DNA of 13,578 nucleotides from Clostridia bacterium (GTDB lineage: Bacteria > Bacillota_A > Clostridia > Christensenellales > Aristaeellaceae): assembly GCA_017648805.1 (NCBI GenBank), contig JAGCIC010000112.1, forward strand, positions 1 through 13,578, written 5' to 3'. Positions 6,524 through 13,567 of the stretch are shown here, piece after piece. Position numbers and translations under genes: made by a program. Within the stretch, counting starts at the first letter, position 1; each line of letters begins with the position of its first letter. A model generated the notes under the pieces. It searched no databases, had not been told where the DNA came from, and saw only the letters and a list, made by a program, of their open reading frames with translations.

Positions 6524-7747
6524 TTACAGGCAGAACGTGTTTTTCCTGTCCAGCCACCTTCCGGAAGTGAAGTCCGGTATGGGCACGGGCAGGCTGCCCA
6601 TTGCGACGCTTTCCTCGCTCAGGGCGGTTATGGACATCCAGGCGGCCATATCGTACACGTCGATTGGCGGCACCGTGTCGTCCTGTATGCTCTCTATAAA
6701 CGATTTAAGCACCAGATAGTCCATGCCGCCGTGGCCGCCCCTCAGACCGAACTTTTCATACTCCTGCCACAGGGGATGCTTGTATTCTTCCATGTATCTT
6801 TCATCTTTTTCCCAGCGGTGGGTCCAGTGACCGTTGTCGCCCGGGCTCATGCCCTCCACATAAATGGAACGGTTGTCCTCCATCCACAGGCCTTTCGTGC
6901 CCTGCACGAGGCCGCCGCGGGAATAGGGCCTGGGCAGCGTGCAGTCGTGCTTAAGGGTGATCGTCTCGCCGTTCGCGCACTTGATCAGGGTGGTCACTAT
7001 ATCGCCTTCGTTCACCTGAGCGCGGCTCAAGTCCGTGTCCGGGCGGTGCTCCTTGAACCACTCGTGCAGTCCCGCCGCCTTGCTGGCCATTGACACCAGC
7101 ATGGTCATGCGGTTGCCCCGATTGAGGTCCAGGTAGTTGGCGATGGGCCCCAGCTCGTGGGTGGGATAGAGCTCTCCGTTCCTGTGCAGGAAGTGACGCT
7201 GGCGGTAATGGCGGTTGATGTCGCCGTTGCCGACTTCATCCCTCAGATCGTGCAGATAGCCGCCCTCGCAGTGGGTGAGCGTGCCGAAAAAGCCCTTGCG
7301 CACCATATTGAGCACGGTCAGTTCTTCCCTGCCGTAGCAGCAGTTTTCCAGCAGCATGCACTGGACGCCGGTGGCTTCGGAAGTCTTGACCAGCTCCCAG
7401 CACTCGTCCAGGCTGGTGGCACCGCCCACTTCGCTGGCTACCCGCTTGCCCGCCTTCATCGCGTAGATACACATGGGGATGTGGGTCTCCCAGCTGGAGA
7501 ACACGCACACCGCGTCCACGTTTTTGTTGTCAATGGCGTCGTGCCAGTCGCTGTATCCCGCGGGAGCAACGCCCCGGTACTTTTTGACCAGTTCCTGCGC
7601 CCTGAGCACCCGGTCCTCGTACACGTCGCACACTGCCGCCACCTGCACGTCCTCCATCTGCAGCAGCGTCTCCGTCTGTCCCATGCCTCTGCCGCCGAAA
7701 CCGATTATGCCCAGACGCACGGTGTCGCCTTTTACGCCCATTCTCAT
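6524..7747 (-). CDS. GH109-like Gfo/Idh/MocA protein (putative alpha-N-acetylgalactosaminidase)
   Basis: About 407 residues. The frame is open further upstream, but ATG 7747 is chosen because GGAGGG (7763-7758) lies 10 nt before it and a promoter sits at 7784-7813. N-terminal NAD-binding Rossmann fold with GFGGRG (16-21) after a short strand. The middle matches the GH109 pattern as I know it: LDECWELV (113-120), MLLENCCYGR (131-140), EGGYLHDLR (161-169), LYPTHELGPIANYL (193-206) and TLPRPYSRGG (270-279). Founding GH109 enzymes hydrolyse alpha-N-acetylgalactosamine using tightly bound NAD+ in an oxidation-elimination-addition-reduction cycle; Y164, Y194, H197 and Y275 are candidate active-site residues. 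There is no signal peptide, so it acts in the cytoplasm, probably on a small imported glycoside. The alternative is another NAD-dependent sugar oxidoreductase or glycosidase of the same fold. Head of a likely operon with the metallophosphoesterase and second GNAT gene. Confidence 0.82.
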   Translation of the reverse strand: MRMGVKGDTVRLGIIGFGGRGMGQTETLLQMEDVQVAAVCDVYEDRVLRAQELVKKYRGVAPAGYSDWHDAIDNKNVDAVCVFSSWETHIPMCIYAMKAGKRVASEVGGATSLDECWELVKTSEATGVQCMLLENCCYGREELTVLNMVRKGFFGTLTHCEGGYLHDLRDEVGNGDINRHYRQRHFLHRNGELYPTHELGPIANYLDLNRGNRMTMLVSMASKAAGLHEWFKEHRPDTDLSRAQVNEGDIVTTLIKCANGETITLKHDCTLPRPYSRGGLVQGTKGLWMEDNRSIYVEGMSPGDNGHWTHRWEKDERYMEEYKHPLWQEYEKFGLRGGHGGMDYLVLKSFIESIQDDTVPPIDVYDMAAWMSITALSEESVAMGSLPVPIPDFTSGRWLDRKNTFCL

Positions 7748-7783
7748 TTTATATAATCCCTCCAGAGTATCATTTCCCATAGT

Positions 7784-7813
7784 ATTATATCGCAGGCCCG
7801 GCCTTCCGGTCAA
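7784..7813 (-). promoter_or_regulatory. Promoter of GH109-like operon
   Basis: On the minus strand, TTGACC (7813-7808), an 18-bp spacer and a perfect TATAAT (7789-7784). The -35 overlaps the stop codon of the upstream GNAT gene. Predicted start is near 7777, giving a leader of about 30 nt to ATG 7747 that contains GGAGGG. This allows the GH109-like gene, phosphoesterase and second GNAT to be expressed apart from the first gene. Confidence 0.7.
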
Positions 7814-8676
7814 TCGTTCCCGCAAAACCCGGCATATTCGTTGTATTTGTCCGCTGCCGCTTTGGGCTTGATGGTCATTTCCGCCCAGGCAGGATAAAAG
7901 CCGCTGCTTATCGCCGTTCTCGCCGAGCGGATGTTCGACCAGGCCGAGCAGTAAAAAGGCACCTTGTCCCGCTTTACCGTTTCCGCGGCCAGGCGGCTGA
8001 CCAGCGCGGAAGCTATGCCTTTCCGGCGGTATTCCGGCAGCACGTCCACGCCTATCTGCCACATGGTATCGCAGTCCGCAGAGCAGCCCGCAAGACCTGC
8101 CAACTTTCCTTTGTCAAAAGCACCGATGCACAGCACATCCAGTTCCCTGCGCTTTTCGCACAGGGCGTTGCTCCACCGGGGCAGGTACAAGCTGTCGAAA
8201 TCCGGCGGCTCGAGCAGCCTTAATTCATACCCGCAGGACCGTTCCCTAAGGCGGCGCAGGTCCGGAAGGTAGTATTCCGCCATAAAGCACACCCGGTATC
8301 CCGCTTCAGACAGCCTGTCATTTAGCCAGTTAAGGTTCGGGGTCTCGAACAGGTGATAGAACCCGAACCTGTTCGCATATTCCGTCACCGTTTCACTGAC
8401 GCTGCCGGTGACCGCTGCCACTACGTTGTTGCCGTAGGAGACCAGGTTCGCCGCGATGGGCAGCTCATAGTATTTCCTGGCTCCGGCGCCCATGCGGAAA
8501 GGCACGATCACGTTTTCCGTTTTAAGAAAGTCCTCCGCCTGGCAGCCGATGTCGCGGGCGGACTGCTCAAGCGCGATCCTCACTATATCCGCATCGGTCA
8601 TCTGTCCGTCAGCCCCCATCCGTCTCTTTGCATTATTCACGAAGTGTCGCCGCATATTTGTTTTTCCGCCGTCCAT
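7810..8676 (-). CDS. GNAT family N-acetyltransferase with N-terminal extension
   Basis: Up to 288 residues; the GNAT fold is in the C-terminal half. The acetyl-CoA loop is DVLPEYRRKGIASALV (211-226, key R217-R-K-G-I-A222), and FYCSAWSNIRSARTAISSGF (241-260) is the usual final strand and helix. The N-terminal half (about 26-140) starts with MTDADIVRIALEQSARDIG and contains two-stranded segments that may be a degenerate second GNAT-like fold. Substrate unknown. The start is uncertain: the longest frame begins at ATG 8676, preceded by GAGG with a short gap, but a strong promoter's TATAAT overlaps this ATG. If that promoter is used, initiation must be at ATG 8655, 8619 or 8601; 8601 gives the most natural protein start. 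Stop at 7810 overlaps the promoter of the next gene. Confidence 0.8.
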   Translation of the reverse strand: MDGGKTNMRRHFVNNAKRRMGADGQMTDADIVRIALEQSARDIGCQAEDFLKTENVIVPFRMGAGARKYYELPIAANLVSYGNNVVAAVTGSVSETVTEYANRFGFYHLFETPNLNWLNDRLSEAGYRVCFMAEYYLPDLRRLRERSCGYELRLLEPPDFDSLYLPRWSNALCEKRRELDVLCIGAFDKGKLAGLAGCSADCDTMWQIGVDVLPEYRRKGIASALVSRLAAETVKRDKVPFYCSAWSNIRSARTAISSGFYPAWAEMTIKPKAAADKYNEYAGFCGND

Positions 8677-8704
8677 TATACCTCGCTCGCCGCCGCAAGG
8701 TCAA
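8675..8704 (-). promoter_or_regulatory. Promoter overlapping first ATG of GNAT gene
   Basis: On the minus strand, TTGACC (8704-8699), an 18-bp spacer and TATAAT (8680-8675). Hexamers and spacer length are identical to the promoter at 7784-7813. The predicted start is near 8668, inside the longest reading frame, which argues for a downstream start codon. Confidence 0.6.
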
Positions 8705-8714
8705 CCACGGAAGC

Positions 8715-8781
8715 AAACCGGCTTTTCTCCCCGAAACCTGTTGAAATCCGCACATATTTACATGTTTTAACCCGGTTTCGG
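8715..8781. promoter_or_regulatory. Overlapping inverted repeats between divergent promoters
   Basis: AAACCGG (8715-8721) is complementary to CCGGTTT (8772-8778), and CCGAAACC (8731-8738) is complementary to GGTTTCGG (8774-8781). The two right arms overlap, so the pairings exclude each other. The block lies between the minus-strand GNAT promoter and the plus-strand cggR promoter and could be a regulator binding region. No known motif was recognised. Chance is possible. Confidence 0.35.
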
Positions 8782-8803
8782 CCCAATTTAACACAAATAT
8801 CAT

Positions 8804-8832
8804 TTGAAACGCCCCTTCTTTTGTTGTATACT
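8804..8832 (+). promoter_or_regulatory. Promoter of cggR-pgk-tpiA-gpmI operon
   Basis: TTGAAA (8804-8809), a 17-bp spacer and TATACT (8827-8832). Predicted start is near 8839, giving a leader of about 54 nt to GTG 8893 that contains the operator-like palindrome. Confidence 0.75.
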
Positions 8833-8837
8833 TGAGG

Positions 8838-8876
8838 TAGGTCAGATTTCACCTTGCGGGACTTAAAACGTCCCGC
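8838..8876 (+). promoter_or_regulatory. CggR-type operator in the leader
   Basis: GCGGGAC (8856-8862) and GTCCCGC (8870-8876) form a perfect 7-bp inverted repeat with a 7-nt AT-rich gap. This closely resembles the Bacillus CggR half-operator, CGGGAC-N6-TGTC; here it reads CGGGAC-N6-CGTC. A poorer copy, TAGGTC-N6-CACC, begins at 8838, 19 bp upstream, roughly the spacing of the tandem sites in Bacillus. Placement between the -10 and the start codon fits a roadblock or autoregulation role. Match to the consensus is from memory. Confidence 0.65.
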
Positions 8877-8892
8877 CGACAGGAGCCTTTCC

Positions 8893-9933
8893 GTGGACGA
8901 AACAACGCTTACGCTGATACAGAAACTGGCGCCCGACCTTATGGAGGCGCTGGCCTCCCGGGCGATGGTGCTGGAGCGCATAAGCATACTGGGACCCGTG
9001 GGCCGCAGAGCCCTCGCCCAGCGCATGGGCATGCCCGAAAGGGAAGCCAGGATGCTCACCGACACCCTGCGTGCCGACGGGCTTATCGACGTATCCCCCG
9101 CGGGCATGTTCCTGACCAAGCGGGCGTACGAGATACTGGACTTCGTGCGCGAACTTGTGCGCAGCCGCACGGGATTGGCCAGCCTGGAGGTGCAGCTTAT
9201 GCGCCTGCTCAACGTGGGCAGAGTGCGCATAGTGCCCGGCGACGCGGACCTGAACCCCGACGTGCTGGACGAAGTGGGCCGCGTGGCGGGCGAGCGCCTC
9301 AGAAAGACCCTGTCTTCCGGCATGATACTGGCGGTCAACGGCGGCACCAGCGTGCACGCGGTGGCCACCCACATCCCCCGGGGCTCCGACATAAACGTGA
9401 CCGTGCTGCCCGCAAGGGGCGGTCTCGGCCGTACGCAGGAGACCCAGGCCTCCAACCTGGCGGAGATGATCGCCCTGCGCCTGGGCGGCAAGCACCGCCC
9501 TTTGTACCTGCCCGACAACCTGCCCCAGAGCGCGTTAAAGGAACTTATCAAACTTGACGAGATAAGAGAGCCGCTGGAGGAGATCCAGCGCGCCGACGTG
9601 CTCCTGTACGGCATCGCCCGGGCGGACGAGATGGCCAGGAACCGCCTTATGAGCGAAAGCTCCATAGACGAACTGGTCAAAAAAGGCGCGGTAGCGGAAG
9701 TGCTGGGCCACTGTCTGGACATAAACGGTCATCTGCTGGCCTCCGCTTCGGGACTGGGCCTGCCCGAAGACAGCTTTAACCGCATCCCCACCGTGATCGC
9801 CGTAGCCGCGGGCAGCCGCAAGGCGGAAGCGATCCTGGCCGTCACCCGGCATCACCATCACGCCTGCCTGGTGACCGACGAAGGCGCCGCGACCCGCATC
9901 ATGGAGTTGATCCGCGCCGAAAAGGCCCTGTAA
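8893..9933 (+). CDS. cggR: CggR-type central glycolytic gene repressor (SorC family)
   Basis: 346 residues, near the 340 of Bacillus CggR. The start is GTG 8893, with AGGAG at 8881-8885 spaced by 7 nt; the frame is open from a TTG at 8854, but that would place the operator inside the gene. The N-terminal winged helix-turn-helix spans about 24-82. The C-terminal SorC-type sugar-phosphate domain follows, with phosphate-loop-like NGGTSVHAVA (149-158), VLPARGGLG (171-179) and QETQASNLAEMIA (182-194), then the family-typical IARADEMA and LGHCLDINGHL segments. In Bacillus the protein represses its own glycolytic operon and is released by fructose-1,6-bisphosphate; the same role is inferred from sequence, the leader palindrome and the downstream glycolytic genes. 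Unlike Bacillus, the next gene is pgk, not gapA. Confidence 0.9.
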   Translation: MDETTLTLIQKLAPDLMEALASRAMVLERISILGPVGRRALAQRMGMPEREARMLTDTLRADGLIDVSPAGMFLTKRAYEILDFVRELVRSRTGLASLEVQLMRLLNVGRVRIVPGDADLNPDVLDEVGRVAGERLRKTLSSGMILAVNGGTSVHAVATHIPRGSDINVTVLPARGGLGRTQETQASNLAEMIALRLGGKHRPLYLPDNLPQSALKELIKLDEIREPLEEIQRADVLLYGIARADEMARNRLMSESSIDELVKKGAVAEVLGHCLDINGHLLASASGLGLPEDSFNRIPTVIAVAAGSRKAEAILAVTRHHHHACLVTDEGAATRIMELIRAEKAL

Positions 9934-9975
9934 CACAGCGTTCCCTTTCAAAATCATTATAAAAGGAGAAACATC

Positions 9976-11160
9976 ATGAACAAGCTCACCGTGAAGGACA
10001 TCGACGTAAAGGGCAAGAAGATCCTTGTCCGCTGCGACTTCAACGTGCCGCTGGACGCTGACAAGAACATCACCGACTACACCCGCATCGACGCGGCGCT
10101 GCCCACCATCAAGTACCTGCTGGACAACGGCGCTGCCGTTATCCTGTGCTCCCACCTGGGCAAGCCCAAGGGCGTTGTGAACGCCAAGTACTCCCTGGCT
10201 CCCGTAGCCGCGGCCCTCACCGAGAAGCTGGGCTTCGAAGTCAAGCTGGCTCCCGACTGCGTTGGCGAAGAAGTCGAGAAGATGGCCAAGGAACTGCCCT
10301 GCGGCAAGGCCATCCTGCTTGAGAACCTGCGCTTCCATGCGGAAGAAGAAGCCAATGATCCCGAGTTCGCCAAACAGCTCGCTTCCCTGGCTGAGATCTA
10401 CGTGTCCGACGCGTTCGGCACCGTGCACCGCGCTCACGCTTCCACCGCCGGCGTAGCCGCTTACCTGCCCGCCGTGGCCGGCTTCCTTATCGGCAAGGAA
10501 CTGGACTTCCTGGGCAACGCGGTGGAGAACCCCGCCCGTCCCTTCCTGGCCATCCTGGGCGGCGCCAAGGTCAAGGACAAGCTGGGCGTCATCGGCAACC
10601 TGCTGGAGAAGGTAGACACCCTGATCATCGGCGGCGGCATGGCCTACACCTTCATGAAGGCGCAGGGCGGCAAGATCGGCGACAGCCTGGTGGACGACGA
10701 GCGCCTGGAGCAGGTGCTGGGCTTCATGAAGAAGGCTGAGGAGAAGGGCGTTAAGCTGCTTCTGCCCGTAGACACCCTTATCGCCGACGCGTTCGAGGGC
10801 TACACCGAGATCAAGACCTGCAAGGCAGGCCAGGTACCGGACGGCTGGCAGGGCCTGGACATCGGTCCCGAATCCATCAAACTGTTCTCCGAAGCCATCA
10901 AGAGCGCCAAGACCATCGTATGGAACGGCCCCATGGGCGTGTTCGAGAACCCCGATTTCGCCAAGGGCACCCTGGCCGTGGCTACCGCCATGGCGGAGTC
11001 TGACGCCATCACCATCATCGGCGGCGGCGACAGCGCGGCGGCGGTCAACCAGATGGGTCTGGGCGACAAGATGAGCCACATCTCCACCGGCGGCGGCGCG
11101 TCCCTCGAGTTCCTTGAGGGCAAGGAGCTGCCCGGCGTAGCCTGCCTGAACAATAAATAA
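9976..11160 (+). CDS. pgk: Phosphoglycerate kinase
   Basis: Transfers phosphate from 1,3-bisphosphoglycerate to ADP, the first ATP-forming step of lower glycolysis; cytosolic monomer, 394 residues, normal length. The PGK signature [11 protein letters not shown] is at 15-25; substrate residues include D21, N23, R37 and H60 in [28 protein letters not shown] and the nucleotide-side [25 protein letters not shown] and [13 protein letters not shown] motifs are all present. AAGGAG at 9963-9968 is 7 nt before ATG 9976. It follows cggR by 42 nt with no terminator. Codon use is strongly biased: Ile is written as ATC throughout the parts I read, with no ATA, as expected for a highly expressed gene and unlike cggR. 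Confidence 0.98.
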   Translation: MNKLTVKDIDVKGKKILVRCDFNVPLDADKNITDYTRIDAALPTIKYLLDNGAAVILCSHLGKPKGVVNAKYSLAPVAAALTEKLGFEVKLAPDCVGEEVEKMAKELPCGKAILLENLRFHAEEEANDPEFAKQLASLAEIYVSDAFGTVHRAHASTAGVAAYLPAVAGFLIGKELDFLGNAVENPARPFLAILGGAKVKDKLGVIGNLLEKVDTLIIGGGMAYTFMKAQGGKIGDSLVDDERLEQVLGFMKKAEEKGVKLLLPVDTLIADAFEGYTEIKTCKAGQVPDGWQGLDIGPESIKLFSEAIKSAKTIVWNGPMGVFENPDFAKGTLAVATAMAESDAITIIGGGDSAAAVNQMGLGDKMSHISTGGGASLEFLEGKELPGVACLNNK

Positions 11161-11169
11161 AATGACTAT

Positions 11170-11194
11170 GGCGGGGGGAAGCGTTTCCCCCGCC
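11170..11194 (+). other. Stem-loop between pgk and tpiA
   Basis: GGCGGGGG (11170-11177) pairs with CCCCCGCC (11187-11194); one G-T and two A-T pairs extend the stem to 11 bp around a GCG loop. No T-run follows, so it is not a standard terminator. It may be an mRNA stabilising or processing element, or a partial attenuator, in the 101-nt gap. No promoter is convincing in this gap, so tpiA is likely read from upstream. Confidence 0.65.
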
Positions 11195-11261
11195 TGCCCG
11201 CTCCCTTAATAACCCGGCGAATCAGTTGCCTTTTAATGTAGAATCAGTGGAGGACATCTTA

Positions 11262-12011
11262 ATGCGTAAGCCCATTATTGCCGGACACTGGAAAATGAAC
11301 CAAACTCCCGCCGAGGCCGCTCAGCTGGTCGAGGCCCTGAAGCCCCTGGTAAAAGACGCCAAGTGCGACGTGGTGGTGTGCGTGCCCGCCGTGTGCTTCT
11401 CCGCCGTAAAGCCCCTGCTCAAGCGCGGCACCAAGATCAAGCTGGGCGCCCAGAACGTGCACTTCGCCGAAAAAGGCGCGTACACCGGCGAGCTCTCCTG
11501 CGATATGCTCAAGGCCTGCGGCGTCGAGTACGTCATCATCGGCCACTCCGAGCGCCGTCAGTACTTCGGCGAGACCGACAAGAGCGTTAACCTGCGCACT
11601 GTTGCGGCAGTCAAAGCCGGCCTTAAGCCTATCGTATGCGTAGGCGAGAACAAGGAAGAGCGCGAAGCGGGCTACACCAACGCCCTCGTGTCCTATCAGA
11701 CCCTGATGGCGCTCACCGGCCTCACCAACGAAGAGGTCGAGGGCATCGTGATCGCCTACGAGCCCGTGTGGGCCATCGGCACCGGCCTCACCGCCACCGA
11801 CGAGCAGGCCAACGAGACCATCGGCGTCATTCGCGCCGCCATCGCCGGCAAGTACGGCAAGCGTACCGCCCAGAAAGTGCGCATCCAGTACGGCGGCAGC
11901 ATGAAGCCCTCCAACGTCAAGGGGCTCATGGCTCAGCCCGAGATCGACGGCGGCCTGATCGGCGGCGCGTCCCTGAAAGCCGAGGACTTCGCCCAGGTGG
12001 TGAACTACTGA
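11262..12011 (+). CDS. tpiA: Triosephosphate isomerase
   Basis: Interconverts dihydroxyacetone phosphate and glyceraldehyde-3-phosphate; 249 residues, standard for the TIM barrel. The start is ATG 11262, with GGAGGA (11249-11254) 7 nt upstream; the frame is open from further upstream without such support. Catalytic K11, H95 (IGHSERR) and E167 (AYEPVWAIGTG, flexible loop 6) are present, as are the phosphate-binding YGGSMKPSN (210-218) and GGLIGGASL (230-238). One deviation: the N-terminal motif reads GHWKMN, with H9 where most TIMs have Asn. Ile is encoded by ATC/ATT with no ATA seen. Its TGA stop overlaps the gpmI ATG by one base, implying translational coupling. Confidence 0.97.
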   Translation: MRKPIIAGHWKMNQTPAEAAQLVEALKPLVKDAKCDVVVCVPAVCFSAVKPLLKRGTKIKLGAQNVHFAEKGAYTGELSCDMLKACGVEYVIIGHSERRQYFGETDKSVNLRTVAAVKAGLKPIVCVGENKEEREAGYTNALVSYQTLMALTGLTNEEVEGIVIAYEPVWAIGTGLTATDEQANETIGVIRAAIAGKYGKRTAQKVRIQYGGSMKPSNVKGLMAQPEIDGGLIGGASLKAEDFAQVVNY

Positions 12012-13567
12012 TGGCCACTTACGCGCTTGTTATAATGGACGGGTTCGGAAACGGCCCGGACGACCCCAAAACCAACGCGATACTTGCCCAGGGCACGCCC
12101 AACCTTGACGCGCTCAAGGCAAAGTATTCGGTGACCCAGATCGGCGCCAGCGGCGAAGACGTAGGTCTTCCCGACGGCCAGATGGGCAACAGCGAGGTGG
12201 GCCACACCAACATCGGCGCGGGCCGCGTGGTGTACCAGATGCTGGTCAAGATCACCAAGGACATCCGCGAAGGCGTGTTCTTCAACAACCCCGCCCTGCT
12301 GGACGCGGTCAAAAACGTGAAGGAAAACTCTTCCGCGCTGCACCTTATCGGCCTGGTCTCCCCCGGCGGCGTACACAGCCACACGGACCATCTGTACGGC
12401 CTGCTGAAAATGGCGAAGATGAACGGCATCGAAAAGGTGTACGTGCACTGCCTGCTGGACGGCCGCGACACTCCTCCCGCCAGGGCTCACGAGTACGTTA
12501 AGGAACTGGTGGAGAAGATGGCCGAGATCGGCGTGGGCAAGGTCGCCACCATCATGGGCCGCCTTTACGCCATGGACAGGGACTTCGCCTGGGAGCGCGT
12601 TGAGAAAGCCTACAACGCCATGGTGTGCGCCGAAGGCAACACCGGCAGCGATCCGGTGCAGGCCATACTGGATTCCTACGAGGTCATAGACGAAAAGGGC
12701 AAGCACCTGACCGACGAGTTCATGCTCCCCACCGTGATCGACCCCGAAGGCACCGTAAAGCCCAACGATTCCGTGGTGTTCTTCAACTTCCGCCCCGACC
12801 GGGCCAGGGAGATCACCCGCGCGTTCGTGGATCCCGAATTCACGGGCTTCACACGCAAACAGGGCTTCTTCCCGCTCAAATACATCTGCATGACCCAGTA
12901 CGACGCCACTATGCCCAACGTGGAGATCGCGTATCCCCCGGAGAGTCTGGACATGACCATGGGCGAATACCTGTCCAAGCTGGGCAAGACCCAGCTGCGC
13001 ATCGCCGAGACCCAGAAATACGCCCACGTCACCTTCTTCTTTAACGGTGGCGAGGAGCGCGTGTTCCCCGGCGAAGACAGGATACTGGTGCCTTCCCCCG
13101 ACGCCAAGGAAGTGCCCACCTTCGACCTTAAGCCGGATATGAGCGCCTACGAGGTGACTGACGCGGTGCTGCCCGTGATCAAAGAGGGCAAGTACGACGT
13201 GATCATACTGAATTTCGCCAACTGCGACATGGTAGGCCACACGGGCATCATACCCGCCACCATGAAGGCGGTCAAAACGGTGGACGAGTGCGTAGGCAAA
13301 GTCGCCCGGGCCATCGTCGAAGGCAGCGGAAAGCTCATCATCACCGCCGACCACGGCAACGCCGACATGATGATCGACCCCGCAAGCGGCGAACCCTTCA
13401 CTGCCCACACCACCAACCCGGTGCCGGTGATCGTTGTAGATCCCGCCGACCCCAAGAAACAGCTGCGTGACGGCGGCCGCCTGTGCGACCTGTGCCCCAC
13501 CCTGCTGGATCTGATGGGCGTGGACAAACCCGCGCAGATGACGGGCGAGAGCCTGATCATCCATTAA
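12011..13567 (+). CDS. gpmI: 2,3-bisphosphoglycerate-independent phosphoglycerate mutase
   Basis: Converts 3- to 2-phosphoglycerate with two metal ions (Mn2+-type), through a phosphoserine intermediate; 518 residues, close to the usual 510. The start is ATG 12011 in a TGATG overlap with tpiA; AGGTGG lies about 11 nt upstream. Alkaline-phosphatase-superfamily residues in order: D10 (VIMDGFG), nucleophile S61 (MGNSEVGH), H122 (VHSHTDH), R152-D153 (DGRDTPP), R261/R264 (FRPDRAR), D406 and H410 (NCDMVGHTG), D447-H448 (TADHGNAD), H466 (AHTTNP). All look intact and the C-terminus is complete, ending TGESLIIH. ATA Ile codons return here, unlike pgk and tpiA. An enolase gene commonly follows but only 11 nt remain in the window. 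Confidence 0.97.
   Translation: MATYALVIMDGFGNGPDDPKTNAILAQGTPNLDALKAKYSVTQIGASGEDVGLPDGQMGNSEVGHTNIGAGRVVYQMLVKITKDIREGVFFNNPALLDAVKNVKENSSALHLIGLVSPGGVHSHTDHLYGLLKMAKMNGIEKVYVHCLLDGRDTPPARAHEYVKELVEKMAEIGVGKVATIMGRLYAMDRDFAWERVEKAYNAMVCAEGNTGSDPVQAILDSYEVIDEKGKHLTDEFMLPTVIDPEGTVKPNDSVVFFNFRPDRAREITRAFVDPEFTGFTRKQGFFPLKYICMTQYDATMPNVEIAYPPESLDMTMGEYLSKLGKTQLRIAETQKYAHVTFFFNGGEERVFPGEDRILVPSPDAKEVPTFDLKPDMSAYEVTDAVLPVIKEGKYDVIILNFANCDMVGHTGIIPATMKAVKTVDECVGKVARAIVEGSGKLIITADHGNADMMIDPASGEPFTAHTTNPVPVIVVDPADPKKQLRDGGRLCDLCPTLLDLMGVDKPAQMTGESLIIH

Noticed and set aside
9535..11079. Minus-strand open frame of over 500 codons opposite cggR and pgk
   Set aside because: Arises from the biased codon use of pgk on the other strand; low-complexity translation and no motif.
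11170..11194. Rho-independent terminator after pgk
   Set aside because: The stem is strong, but no T-run follows and tpiA has no promoter of its own, so it is listed as a stem-loop only.
11195..11261. Internal promoter for tpiA (TAGAAT at 11239-11244)
   Set aside because: No -35-like hexamer at 16-18 bp upstream; the gap is better explained by read-through from pgk.
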